From Leclercia adecarboxylata (GTDB lineage Bacteria; Pseudomonadota; Gammaproteobacteria; Enterobacterales; Enterobacteriaceae): 64,000 bases of DNA. Where the stretch lies: assembly GCA_901472455.1 (NCBI GenBank), contig LR590464.1, forward strand, positions 2,542,001 through 2,606,000, written 5' to 3'. The translations under genes and the position numbers were made by a program. Position 1 is the stretch's first letter. Every line of letters begins with the position of its first letter. Below are positions 31,637 to 41,370 of this stretch, piece by piece. The notes beneath the pieces were generated by a model. It was not told where the DNA came from. It searched no databases and was given only the letters and a program-made list of their open reading frames with translations.

Positions 31637-33831
31637 ACTTGGTCTGCTGCTGATGTTCAGCACGCCGCTGGCGCTGGCGAGCCAGCCGGTCACCTGGTCT
31701 CTGGCGGGGATGTGGCGGGTACACGATGCCAACGATACCGCCTTTAACGGGGCCAGCGCTTCTGACCAGGGCTGGCGTACGCTTCGGGTGCCAGCCAACT
31801 GGTACAGCGCCGGATACGATCATCAGGGTGCGCTGTGGTACCGGCACGAATTTACGCTGCCCGAACGTGCCCCGGATACCATGGCTACCCTGGTATTTGA
31901 TGGCGTGGACTATTTTGCCGGGGTGACGCTTAACGGCAAAAATCTCGCCCGTCACGAGGGCTATTTCCAGCGATTCTCTGTGGATGTCACTGAGACGCTG
32001 CGCCGCCACAATCGGCTCGCCGTTCGGGTAGACAGCCCCCGGGAAGATCCCAAAACAATCTGGCCGCTGCACAAAACGCTGTTCAAAGGGATTCTTAACC
32101 AACACGACACTCGCCCTGGTGGTGCCTGGTCTGAGCAGGGTCAGGATGCTAACTCCGGCGGGATCTGGGCACCGGTGAAACTGCATCTGAGCCGCGGCGT
32201 CACCATCGACGACGTGATCCTCCGCCCGGACTGGCGCGAGGGGCTGGAAAACCCGGTGCTGCGCGCCGACATTCGCTACCGGGCGCAGACGCACGGGCCA
32301 GTGACCCTGCGCCTGTCGGCTGCGCCGGATAATTTTAACGGCCAGCGTATTCAGCAGGACTTTCCGGTGAATCTGACAAAGTCGGACGGTCAGGTCCAGA
32401 CCCTGAGCGTCACGCTGCCGATGAAAGGTGCCAGGCTCTGGTGGCCGGCAGGCTATGGCAAGCCGAACCTGTACCGGATCCGCGCCACCCTGGTGGATGA
32501 CCAGGGGGTAATGGACACCGCCGTCACCCGGACGGGTCTGCGCAAACTGGAGGAACAGCCGGATAACAAAGGCTGGCGAATCAATGACAGACGACTGTTT
32601 ATTAAAGGCAGCAACTACATCGGTTCCCCCCTGGCTCGGCACCATGACGCGGGATAAGTATCGTCAGGATTTCGCGCTGGTGGAGAAGATGAACGCCAAC
32701 GCGATCCGGGTTCACGGGCATGTGGCAGGCCGCGCGCTTTATGAGGTGGCCGACGAGATGGGGCTGATGATCTGGCAGGATGTCCCCCTCCAGTGGGGCT
32801 ACGATAACAGCGTTGCATTTGCTGACAACGCGGTGCGTCAGACCCGCGACATGGTTGAACAGTTCGGTAACTCCCCGGCCATTATCGTCTGGGGCGGGCA
32901 CAACGAGCCGCCCTGGAACTCGCCGTGGATGGAAAAACGCTTCCCCGACTGGAATAAAACCTTAAACCAGTCTCTGACAAAACGGGTAGGTGATACCCTG
33001 GCTGAAGACACCTCCCGCATCGTGCATCGTTTTTCTGCCGTGGAGGAGCACTACTGGGCAGGGTGGTATTTCGGCACCATGCGCGATCTGCTCGCCCCCG
33101 CCAAAACCGGGATCATCACCGAGTTTGGTGCTCAGGCTCTGCCGCGCCTCTCAACCCTGAAAACCATTGTGCCTGCCCACCTTATGTGGCCGAAGAGTAC
33201 AGCGGCAGACGATCCCGGCTGGACGCTCTGGAAGTACCATAATTTTCAGCCGTTCCAGACCTTTAAGTTCGCCAACATCCCGCGCGGGAAGAACATCCAG
33301 GAGATGATTGATAACACCCAGGCGTATCAGGCGGAGCTGGTGGCTATGGCGGCGGAGAGTTATCGTCGGCAGCGTTATCAGCCCGTGACCGCCCTCTTCC
33401 ACTTTATGTTTGTCGAGACCTGGCCCTCGATCAACTGGGGCGTTGTGGATTATCTGCGCAAACCGAAAGCGGGCTATTACGCGCTGCAACAAGCCTATCA
33501 GCCGATCCTGCCCTCGATTGAACCCGTGACCGCCGTCTGGCGTCAGGGAAGCGAGGCGACGGTACGCCTGTGGGCAATCAACGATACCTGGTCTGCCTGC
33601 GAGGATTGCCGCCTGACGTGGCAGGTGAAGCAAAGTGGACAGCGTCTTGCTGAAGGTGAGACGGTCATGACTCTGCCGCCCGACTCGGGCAACAAGATAA
33701 AAGAGATTAACGTCACGCCGACCCGCAGTGAGCCTGTGACCATTGAGTATCGCATTGAGGATAAAGCGGGCAAGACGGTGGGTAAAAACCGGCGCGAAGA
33801 GCCTGTTGAGCCGCCGTCTACGGGGACGTAA
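31626..33831 (+). CDS. Secreted glycoside hydrolase family 2 (beta-mannosidase/glucuronidase-like)
   Basis: About 735 residues with a signal peptide ([18 protein letters not shown]). Order: jelly-roll sugar-binding domain with LRVPANWYSAGYDHQGALWYR, immunoglobulin-like domain, and TIM barrel. Catalytic residues are visible: acid/base Glu in WGGHNEPPW (about residue 426) and nucleophile Glu in ITEFGAQ (about 499). GRALYEVADEMGLMIWQDVPL is the standard GH2 barrel block. One frame break near 32625 (IGSP to WLGTMTRDKY). As the last gene of the glycan operon and predicted to be periplasmic or exported, it may trim or release the polymer. If so, the polymer contains beta-linked sugars; mannose is a guess from the family pattern. 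Confidence 0.85.
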
Positions 33832-33840
33832 AGCGTCATC

Positions 33841-33875
33841 GTGTGGCAAACCCTCTTGTCTGAGAGGGTTCACAC
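33841..33875 (+). terminator. Hairpin after the glycan operon
   Basis: GTGTG...AACCCTCT and AGAGGGTT...CACAC pair around TGTCTG, 9 bases after the GH2 stop. No T run follows, so it may act as a stability element or a weak terminator. Confidence 0.55.
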
Positions 33876-33949
33876 CTTCTGGTATCGCCAGCAGATTGAC
33901 GAGACGCCTGCTGGCGTCAAAAGCGGAACGTGAAATACTGGCATCAGCA

Positions 33950-33985
33950 AATGAAAAGGCCCCAGCAAATAATTGCCAGGGCCTT
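33950..33985 (-). terminator. Minus-strand rho-independent terminator
   Basis: Read on the minus strand: AAGGCCC, a 16-nt loop, GGGCCTT, then TTCATTTG. Because no coding region ends here, it should stop a transcript coming from the gene-free stretch to its right. Confidence 0.6.
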
Positions 33986-34500
33986 CAGGTTACGAACAAA
34001 TTAATAATTAACATTCATCAACTTAATTACACACTACAACTTCAAAGATGTACGTATTCTCACAGGATTACCGTTTAAACCAGTTAACGCTACCTCCTCT
34101 GATAAGTATGTGAAATAACATCATTTCCTGTCGTGTACATCACCCACGCGATATATACTCTTGATGCGTTGCCTTAATTGCCTCGCGATATTCTTGACGC
34201 CATACTTACGTCCCCTAATCGCGGCCATTACTCTTTGAAACAAGGCCTTACATCATCGCGTGTACTTCCCCACTATGCGATCGTACTTATTTACTGCATG
34301 GCCTGAAAGCATGTTCTAACTGGTATTCACTTATTTACCAGGACCCAAACTACACTACTTCGTGGCCTTTATCGCATCTCGTTACTGCCATATTACCGCA
34401 CCGTGAAACCTTTATTTCGCTGTGGTGCTGAGTTCTAATTTACTCATTATAGATGCAGAGTCAACACCCTAATTACGCACTGTTAGACTTTCTTGTTTAA
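33986..34500. other. AT-rich gene-free island, possible minus-strand non-coding RNA
   Basis: About 500 bases with no supported reading frame, clearly richer in A and T than its surroundings, between GH2 and paaY. On the minus strand a possible promoter (TTGACT at about 34466-34461, a TATAAT just downstream) precedes it and a hairpin plus T stretch ends it at 33950. At 34087-34097 the minus strand reads GGAGGTAGCGT, one base from the RfaH ops consensus GGCGGTAGCGT; it also resembles a strong ribosome site, but no start codon follows at a suitable distance. Confidence 0.35.
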
Positions 34501-34557
34501 TATCATGAAAACAGATAATTACGTGATCCCGATCCCGTTTGTTCAGGGGGTTGCCGC

Positions 34558-35155
34558 TCAGCTGGACGATTTTGGTCGCAGGTTTTCGTCAAACACCAGC
34601 CGCTTACGATCCGGCTCCACCTCATGTAGCGGCTCCACCTGATGCATCGTCTGTTTGCAGCGTTCCACCAGGGTTTGATACTCACGGGTGCCCTGCTTCT
34701 TCCATTCCATCTCCTGCTCGCTCAGCGCCCGAATCGCTTTCGCCGGGCTGCCCAGGATCAGATGGTCAGCAGGCATTTCCGCTTTCGCTTCACAAACGCG
34801 GCTGCGCCGACAATGCTGTTCTCGCCAATTACCGCCCCGTCCATGATCACCGCATTCATTCCCACCAGCGCATTCCGGCGGATGACGCAGCCGTGAAGGA
34901 TAGCGCCATGACCAATATGGCCCTCTTCTTCCACGACCGTGTCCTGCTCGGGGAAACCGTGCATGATGCAGTTATCCTGGATGTTGGCCCCGTCTTTCAC
35001 CACGATACGGCCAAAATCACCGCGCAGGCTGGCGTTGGGGCCGACGTAGACCCCCTTGCCGGAGGATCACATCGCCAATCAGCACCGCTGTCGGGGTGCA
35101 CATAACTCTCTTGCGGAACAACCGGGGTCAAACCATCAATTTGATATACAGGCAC
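34558..35155 (-). CDS. paaY: PaaY, hexapeptide-repeat protein of phenylacetate cluster
   Basis: Left-handed beta-helix (LbH) trimeric protein of the gamma-carbonic anhydrase/CaiE type, about 196 residues. PaaY is a thioesterase that hydrolyses toxic CoA adducts formed during phenylacetate breakdown. Repeats are seen in [28 protein letters not shown], with [22 protein letters not shown] and the C-terminal [13 protein letters not shown] typical of PaaY. The start is a GTG at 35155, giving M(V)[16 protein letters not shown] after a GGAGGTAAT ribosome site. Frame breaks lie near 35060 and 34785. It is the last gene of the unit and follows paaX by 10 bases. Confidence 0.9.
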
Positions 35156-35165
35156 ATTACCTCCT

Positions 35166-36094
35166 TTACGCAGGCGTCAGGCCGCCGAAGCGTTGCCAGT
35201 AGGAAGAGCCAGGCGACGGCAGTTCACCGACGGAGGTCTCCCCTTTCTCACTGACAAACGCCAGCGCACCCGGCGCGACGCGCTGATAAATGTTGATGCA
35301 CAGCTGGCGGGCCGTCTGGCCTGCCCAGTGCGACGGGAGTAACTCTTCCGGCAGGGAGCGGATCCTTGAGCACCACCCGGCGATAAAAATGGATCAACAG
35401 CAGCTGGATCTGGAAGCAGCGTTCCGGCGTTAGCTCTGCCGGGGTGGCCTCGCGCAGTAGCGGAAGGAGCGGTCGGAACGAGTCGATAAAGGTTTCGTAC
35501 ATCAGGTTCTGCTCGCTAAGCTGCAGCACTCTTCAACCCGGGATCGCAGCGCGGCGCGGGAGAGCGCCAGCGGCGAATGCGCCTCAAAGCAGATTACGTT
35601 CTCGGCCACGCCCGCTTCGTGCAGCAGGGTCTGGACATCCGCCAGCTGTTGCGACGGGGAGAGGCCATCAGGCTGGGGGCAAGCGTACCGAAGCCTTGCC
35701 AGATCAGCTGCTTTTTCACTTCCGCCAGCGTGGCTTTATCCATCCCTTCGGAGAGCAACAGCAACCATTTTCCGTCCCAGGCTGGCAGCTCCGCGCGATA
35801 AATTTTTGCCTCAGCCCGCCGGGTTAAGCGCAACCCTTTATCACTCAGTCGGTAAAAGCTGCGTCTGCCGATGCGAACCACATCCAGCCAGCCCTCTTTA
35901 TTCAGGCGGAACAGCGCAGTACGTACAAAGCGTTCGCCAAAGCCCATCCCTTCCAGCAGTGCCGCCAGGCTACCCAGCCAGACTTCGCCGCCGCGATGGG
36001 ACAACGCATCGCCGTATAAGGAGGAGATCAACGACGTGCCGCTGACGGGAACGGAGCTGACCGCGTGCTGAATAAAGGCGTCGAGTTTACTCAT
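35166..36094 (-). CDS. paaX: PaaX, phenylacetyl-CoA-responsive repressor
   Basis: Transcriptional repressor of the paa genes, released by phenylacetyl-CoA. The N-terminal winged-helix part contains TSLISSLYGDALSHRGGEVWLGSLAALL and RFVRTALFRLNKEGWLDV; the centre has WDGKWLLLLSE and the C-terminal part IHFYRRVVLKDP and INIYQRVAPGALAFVSEKGETSVGELPSPGS. Start at 36094 gives MSKLDAFIQHAV as in E. coli; an in-frame ATG three codons upstream (36103) is possible. Frame breaks occur near 35680, 35530 and 35358. Length about 308 residues. TGATTC/GAATCA motifs just before the start suggest autoregulation. Confidence 0.93.
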
Positions 36095-36095
36095 G

Positions 36096-36133
36096 TGATT
36101 CATTCTGTTGTGATTATTTTGTCGGATGAATCA
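36096..36133. promoter_or_regulatory. Possible PaaX operator before paaX
   Basis: TGATTC at 36096-36101 and GAATCA at 36128-36133, 26 bases apart, at the paaX start. The same pair with 28 bases between stands before paaA. TGATTC is the core of the operator reported for E. coli PaaX. Confidence 0.5.
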
Positions 36134-36153
36134 TAGCATAGCACCAGACGCGT

Positions 36154-36179
36154 GACCCTCCCCCAATACGGAGAGGGTC
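36154..36179 (-). terminator. Hairpin between paaK and paaX
   Basis: GACCCTC / GAGGGTC stem in the 97-base gap. It lacks a T run, so it may reduce read-through into paaX or act as a stability element. Confidence 0.4.
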
Positions 36180-36191
36180 AGCAGGCCGGGG

Positions 36192-37515
36192 TTAGCCGTT
36201 GGCGGCGACCTTACGCAGGTCGAAGACGCGGCAGGCTTTGCCTTCGGAACGCGGGATACTGCCGCAGTTCACAATGGTGACGTCGGTGGAGATCCCCACC
36301 ATCGATTTAATGCGGTGGCGCAACTCATGGCACACGTGACAGCGCTGTTCGTGGGTCAGGGTTAAGCTGCTCTGTTTCAGCTCCACTTTGACCGAAAAGC
36401 GAATCAAGATGGCCCCGACGATTCACCTCCAGCTGGTAGTGCGGCGACAGGTGCTCAAACTTGACGATCTCCTCTTCCAGTTGAGAGGGGAAGACGTTCA
36501 CCCCGCGGATGATCAGCATGTCGTCGCTGCGACCGCTGATGCGATCCATCCGGCGCATGGTGCGGGCGGTGCCCGGCAGCAGACGGGTCAGGTCGCGGGT
36601 GCGGTAGCGGATCACCGGCAGCGCCTCTTTGGTCAGGGGTGGTGAAGAGCAGTTCGCCCTGCTCGCCATCCGCCAGCGGCGTGCCGTCGTTCGGGTTGAC
36701 GATCTCCGGGTAGAAGTGATCTTCCCAGATAGTCGGCCGTCGGCGGTTTCGATACACTCCATCGCCACGCCCGGCCCCATCACTTCGGACAGGCCGTAAA
36801 TGTCCAGGGCGGTAATGCCGAGACGCTTCTCGATTTCGCGGCGCATCGCCAGGGTCCAGGGTTCAGCCCCAAAAACACCAACGCGCAGGGAGCATTGGCT
36901 GGCATCGCCACCCATCTGGCGCTCAAGCTCTTCGATCAGGTTAAGGCAGTAGGATGGCGTCACCATGATCATGTCCGGCTGGAAATCGCGGATCAGCTGG
37001 GCCTGTTTCTCGGTCTGGCCGCCGGACATAGGGATCACCGTCGCGCCTAAACGCTCGGCACCGTAGTGTGCGCCCAGCCCGCCAGTGAACAGGCCATAGC
37101 CGTAGGCCACGTGAATTTTGTCTTTCGCACTGCCACCGGCGGCACGCAGGGAGCGCGCCACAATGTTGGCCCAGTTATCAATGTCGTTTTGCGTGTAGCC
37201 GACCACGGTCGGTTTGCCGGTGGTACCCGAGGAGGCGTGAATACGCACCACCTGTTCCATCGGCACCGCGAAGGTATCAAATGGATAGTTGTCGCGCAGA
37301 TCCTGTTTGGTGGTGCACGGGAACTTGCGGATATCCGCTAACTCTTTGAAATCGTCAGGATGTACGCCCGCAGCATCAAACTTGCGCTTGTACATCGGCA
37401 CGTTGTTGTAGGCGTGTTCTAGCGTCCACTTCATGCGCTGAGTTTGCAGGGCCTGCAGTTCATCCAGGGACGCGGTTTCGATCGAATCAAGCTTCGTTGT
37501 CATTGTGATTGTCAT
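36192..37515 (-). CDS. paaK: Phenylacetate-CoA ligase PaaK
   Basis: Activates phenylacetate to phenylacetyl-CoA with ATP, the entry step of the pathway and the source of the PaaX inducer. The AMP-binding loop [46 protein letters not shown] and [19 protein letters not shown] are all visible, with the C-terminal [15 protein letters not shown]. Length about 437 residues. The start at 37515 ([11 protein letters not shown]) is used; MTTKLD at 37503 is an alternative. Frame breaks near 36735, 36640 and 36410 sit between conserved blocks. Confidence 0.95.
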
Positions 37516-37543
37516 TGTAGGGTACTCACATTTTTATAATTGT

Positions 37544-38752
37544 TCAGACACGCTCAAGGATCATGGCAATGCCCTGACCGACACCAATGCACATCGTACA
37601 GAGCGCATAACGCCCTTTACGACGATGCAGCTCGTTGCTGGCGGCCAGCGCCAGACGCGCCCCGCTCATGCCCAGCGGGTGGCCCAGGGCAATAGCGCCA
37701 CCGTTGGGGTTAACATGCGGAGCATCGTCCGGCAGCCCCAGCTCGCGCAGCACGCCCAGCGCCTGCGAAGCAAAGGCTTCGTTCAGTTCGATAACGTCCA
37801 TATCAGTGATGCTCAGGCCAGCGCGCTCCAGCACGCGGCGGGTTGCCGGGACGGGACCAAGTCCCATCAGACGCGGCTCGACACCGGCGGTCGCCATCGC
37901 CACAATGCGGGTACGCGGGGTTAACCCCTGCGCCGCCGCCATCTCTTCACTGGCGATAATCAGCGCCGCGGCACCGTCGTTTACACCAGAGGCATTGCCT
38001 GCGGTCACTACACCATTGGCGCGGAACGGGGCTTTCAGCCCGGCCAGCATCTCCAGAGTGGTGTCCGGGCGCAGGTGTTCGTCATGCACCACTTCGGTAA
38101 CGGCCCCTTTTTTGCCTTTAACCATGACTGGCACGATCTCCTGAGCCAGGATGCCGTTGGCCTGCGCCCGGGCGGTGCGCTGTTGGCTGCGGAACGCGAA
38201 GGCATCCTGGTCTTCACGGGAAATCCGTAACAATTCTGCTACATTCTCTGCCGTTTCCGGCATGCTGTCAGTACCAAATTGCTGCGCCATGAGCGGGTTC
38301 ACAAAACGCCAGCCAATGGTGGTATCGAAAATTTCATTCTGGCGCTGGAAGGCGCTGGTGGCCTTGCCCATCACGAAAGGCGCGCGGGACATGGACTCCA
38401 CGCCACCGGCGATCATCAGGTCGCCATCACCGGCGCGGATAGCGCGGGCGGCAAAGCCCAGCGCATCCAGACCGGAACCGCAGAGGCGGTTCAGGGTGGT
38501 GCCGGAAACGGTCTGCGGCAGCCCGGCTAACAGGAGGGACATCCGCGCCACGTTGCGGTTGTCTTCCCCCGCCTGGTTCGCGCAGCCAAAAATCACGTCA
38601 TCAATACGTTCCGCATCCAGACCCGGATTACGCAGCAATAGCTCGCGCAGGGGGATCGCGCCCAGATCGTCTGCGCGCACGCCAGACAATGCCCCGGCAT
38701 AACGGCCAATGGGGGTACGGATCCCGTCACAAATAAAGGCGTCACGCATCAT
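37544..38752 (-). CDS. paaJ: 3-oxoadipyl-CoA/3-oxo-5,6-dehydrosuberyl-CoA thiolase PaaJ
   Basis: Intact 402-residue thiolase that cleaves 3-oxo-5,6-dehydrosuberyl-CoA and, at the end of the pathway, 3-oxoadipyl-CoA to acetyl-CoA and succinyl-CoA. Catalytic residues are the nucleophilic Cys in INRLCGSG-type sequence (TLNRLCGSGLDALG), His in GGAIALGHPLGMSGAR and Cys in ALCTMCIGVGQG. The start ATGATG overlaps the paaI stop, so either Met can initiate; MRDAF at 38749 matches E. coli. Confidence 0.97.
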   Translation of the reverse strand: MMRDAFICDGIRTPIGRYAGALSGVRADDLGAIPLRELLLRNPGLDAERIDDVIFGCANQAGEDNRNVARMSLLLAGLPQTVSGTTLNRLCGSGLDALGFAARAIRAGDGDLMIAGGVESMSRAPFVMGKATSAFQRQNEIFDTTIGWRFVNPLMAQQFGTDSMPETAENVAELLRISREDQDAFAFRSQQRTARAQANGILAQEIVPVMVKGKKGAVTEVVHDEHLRPDTTLEMLAGLKAPFRANGVVTAGNASGVNDGAAALIIASEEMAAAQGLTPRTRIVAMATAGVEPRLMGLGPVPATRRVLERAGLSITDMDVIELNEAFASQALGVLRELGLPDDAPHVNPNGGAIALGHPLGMSGARLALAASNELHRRKGRYALCTMCIGVGQGIAMILERV

Positions 38753-39171
38753 GCTTCTCCTGTAATAGTGCCGCCGATGCGGTGGGATTTCCCACGGAAC
38801 AGGGCAACGGTTTTGTGCTCTTGGTTAACAATTTCGATGTCATACACGCCGGTCTGTTTCCCCTGATGACGCACCTGCGCGGTGGCAGTGAGTTTGTCCT
38901 GGGCAAAGGCCGGGCGAACAAAATCGATGGTGCAGCCCGAGGCCACCGCAGCCAGCCCCTGGCTGTTGCAGGCGTAGGCGAAGGCGGTATCCGCGAGGGT
39001 AAAGAGCTGGCCGCCGTGGCAGCTCTTATGGCCGTTAAGCATCTGTGGCGTGACGGTCATGGTCAGGACTGCGACGCCCTCATCCATCTCAATAATGTCG
39101 ATGCCATAGGCCTGGGCGCAGGCATCGTTTTCATACATGGCGCGGGCGTTGCGCCAGGCGTTATGACTCAT
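38749..39171 (-). CDS. paaI: Acyl-CoA thioesterase PaaI
   Basis: Intact 140-residue hot-dog-fold thioesterase that releases CoA from dead-end ring-hydroxylated phenylacetyl-CoA, protecting the CoA pool. The conserved stretch NGHKSCHGGQLFTLADTAFAYA contains the active-site Asp of the family. It overlaps paaH by 11 bases upstream and paaJ by 4 bases downstream, so translation is coupled. Confidence 0.95.
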   Translation of the reverse strand: MSHNAWRNARAMYENDACAQAYGIDIIEMDEGVAVLTMTVTPQMLNGHKSCHGGQLFTLADTAFAYACNSQGLAAVASGCTIDFVRPAFAQDKLTATAQVRHQGKQTGVYDIEIVNQEHKTVALFRGKSHRIGGTITGEA

Positions 39172-40581
39172 AGCTACTCTCCAGAAGCGCGCGCTGGCGC
39201 AGCAGGGACGACGGACGGTAACGCTCTTCACCGTAGTGACGTTGCAGGTTTTCCAGAAGGCGTAGCAGACGCTGCCAGCCAAGCTGTTCTCCCCAGGCCA
39301 GCGGGCCGCGCGGATAGTTCACCCCGAGGCGCATAGCGGTATCGATATCCTGTTCGCTGGCGACCCCTTTTTGCAGGGCGTCGAGCGCTTCATTGACGAT
39401 CATCGCCACCGTGCGCCAGATCAGCAGGCCGGGATAATCGGCTACCTGCAACACGCGCTTGCCCTGCTGCTGCAGATGCCACACCGCTTTGCGGTTGGCA
39501 GAGGCCGGGTTGCTGGCGGCAACGGCGATCACCGCGACATCCCCTTCCTGACGATCGCACACCACCACGGGCTGACCGTAACGGTTCGCCAGTGCCTGGG
39601 CGGTTTCGCCCTGGGTCTCAATCAGCAGCAGGCCGTCTATTTCGGTGACACCGTCACTTCTTCTCTGCACGCTTATGGCGCTGTCCGCGTCGCTGACGGT
39701 CTCCAGCCAGCTTGCCGCAGGCCTGTCGCTGCGCCAGTTGTAGACCCCCTGGCCGCTCTTTTTGCCGAAGCGCCCGGCCAGCACCAGCTCCTGCTGTACC
39801 AGTGACGGCAGGAAACGGCGCTCCTGCCAGAAGGCGTTGAATACTGAACAGGTGACGGCGAAGTTCACGTCCTGGCCGATCATGTCGGTCAGCTCCAGCG
39901 GCCCCATCGGGAAGCCCGCACCTTCACGCAGCGCGGCATCGATCGCTTCCGGGGCGGCAACCTGCTCTTCGAGCGCGCGCCAGGCCTCGGCGTAGTACGG
40001 ACGCGCCACGCGGTTAACGATAAAGCCCGGCGTGGACTGGCAGCGCACCGGCTGTTTACCCCATTTCACCGCCAGCGCGCTCAGTTGCTCAACCACCTCT
40101 TCCGAGGTCGCCAGCCCGTTCACCACTTCCACCAGCTTCATCACCGGTGCCGGGTTAAAAAAGTGCAGCCCGGCCACGCGTTCGGGGTGGCTCAGGTCCG
40201 CGGCAATCGCGGTAATCGAAATTGACGAGGTGTTGCTGGTCAGCAGGGTTTTGGCCGGGCAGATCTCTGCCAGTTGGGCAAACAACGCTTTTTTGACCGC
40301 CATCTGCTCAGACGCGGCTTCGATGACCAGATCGGCCCTCGCCAGCGCCTGAATGTCGGTCACCGGGACCAGGCGCTGGAGCGTCAGCTCGCACGCCTCG
40401 GCACTCAACTTGCCCGCGCCACACGGGATTCCAGACGGGTGCGGATCCCGTCGATGGCGCGGGAGATGGCGTCGGCATTGATGTCATACACCAGCACCGG
40501 ATGCCCGTGGCTGGCCGCCACTTCGGCGATCCCTGCGCCCATGATGCCGCTACCAATCACCGCTACGGTATGAATCGTCAT
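39161..40581 (-). CDS. paaH: 3-hydroxyadipyl-CoA dehydrogenase PaaH
   Basis: NAD-dependent oxidation of 3-hydroxyadipyl-CoA to 3-oxoadipyl-CoA. The Rossmann motif VIGSGIMGAGIAEVAA is at the N-terminus, followed by LLTSNTSSISITAIA, the GLHFFNPAPVMKLVEVV signature containing the catalytic His, STPGFIVNRVARPYYAEA and a second C-terminal domain (GVNYPRGPLAWGEQLG). Length about 473 residues. A single frame break near 40408 lies in the linker between residues 55 and 60. It ends inside paaI and begins 1 base after paaG. Confidence 0.95.
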
Positions 40582-40582
40582 C

Positions 40583-41368
40583 TTATTTCCCCGTAAACTG
40601 CGGCGCGCGTTTGTTAAGGAAAGCGCTGACCCCTTCGCGGTAGTCGGCGCTGCGCCCGGCCAGGCGCTGATAGTCGCGCTCCAGATCCAGCTGCGCATCA
40701 AGGGTGTTGGTTTCAGCGGCGTTAATGGCCTGCTTGATCAGCCCTAAGCCAAAGGTAGGCTGCGAGGCCAGATGCACCGCCAGCTGACGTGCGGTGTCGG
40801 TCAGTTCGGCATCATCCACCACCTGCCAGATCATCCCCCAGGCATGGGCCTGCTCAGCGCTGATCTTCTCCCCAAGCAGAGCCAGCCCCATCGCCCGGGC
40901 GCGGCCCGTGAGACGCGGCAGCAGCCAGGTGCCACCGGAATCTGGCACCAGCCCCAGCTTGCTGAAAGCCATCACAAAGTTAACCGAACGTGCGGCAATC
41001 ACGATGTCGCAGCCCAGCGCCAGCGTGGCACCGGCCCCGGCTGCCACGCCGTTCACCGCACAGATCACCGGCTTAGGCAGTTTTGCCAGACGGCGCACCA
41101 GCGGGTTGTAAAATTTCTCCACCGACATCCCGAGATCGGGCGCAGGGCTGTTCGGGTCCACGTTACGGTCGTTAAGATCCTGCCCGGCGCAAAAACCGCG
41201 TCCGGCTCCGGTCACCAGCAGGCAACGTACGCGGTCATCGCGCTCGGCCTGCTTCAGGCACTCGGCCAGCTGCAGGTGCATCTCCTCGTTAAAGCTGTTG
41301 AGTCGCTCCGGGCGGTTCAGGGTGAGGGTCATCACGCCCTGCTCAACATGACTCAGAATGAAATCCAT
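40583..41368 (-). CDS. paaG: 1,2-epoxyphenylacetyl-CoA isomerase PaaG
   Basis: Intact 261-residue crotonase-fold enzyme that isomerises ring-1,2-epoxyphenylacetyl-CoA to the oxepin and later shifts a double bond. The oxyanion-hole segments GAGRGFCAGQDLNDR and NGVAAGAGATLALGCDIVIAA are typical, with LVPDSGGTWLLPRLTG supplying the catalytic Asp. It lies 2 bases after paaF. Confidence 0.96.
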   Translation of the reverse strand: MDFILSHVEQGVMTLTLNRPERLNSFNEEMHLQLAECLKQAERDDRVRCLLVTGAGRGFCAGQDLNDRNVDPNSPAPDLGMSVEKFYNPLVRRLAKLPKPVICAVNGVAAGAGATLALGCDIVIAARSVNFVMAFSKLGLVPDSGGTWLLPRLTGRARAMGLALLGEKISAEQAHAWGMIWQVVDDAELTDTARQLAVHLASQPTFGLGLIKQAINAAETNTLDAQLDLERDYQRLAGRSADYREGVSAFLNKRAPQFTGK

Positions 41369-41370
41369 GG

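Noticed and set aside
31545-32645. 366-codon open frame on the minus strand opposite the GH2 gene
   Set aside because: It is the shadow of the high-GC GH2 frame; its composition (many R, H, P and Q) is not protein-like and there is no ribosome site.
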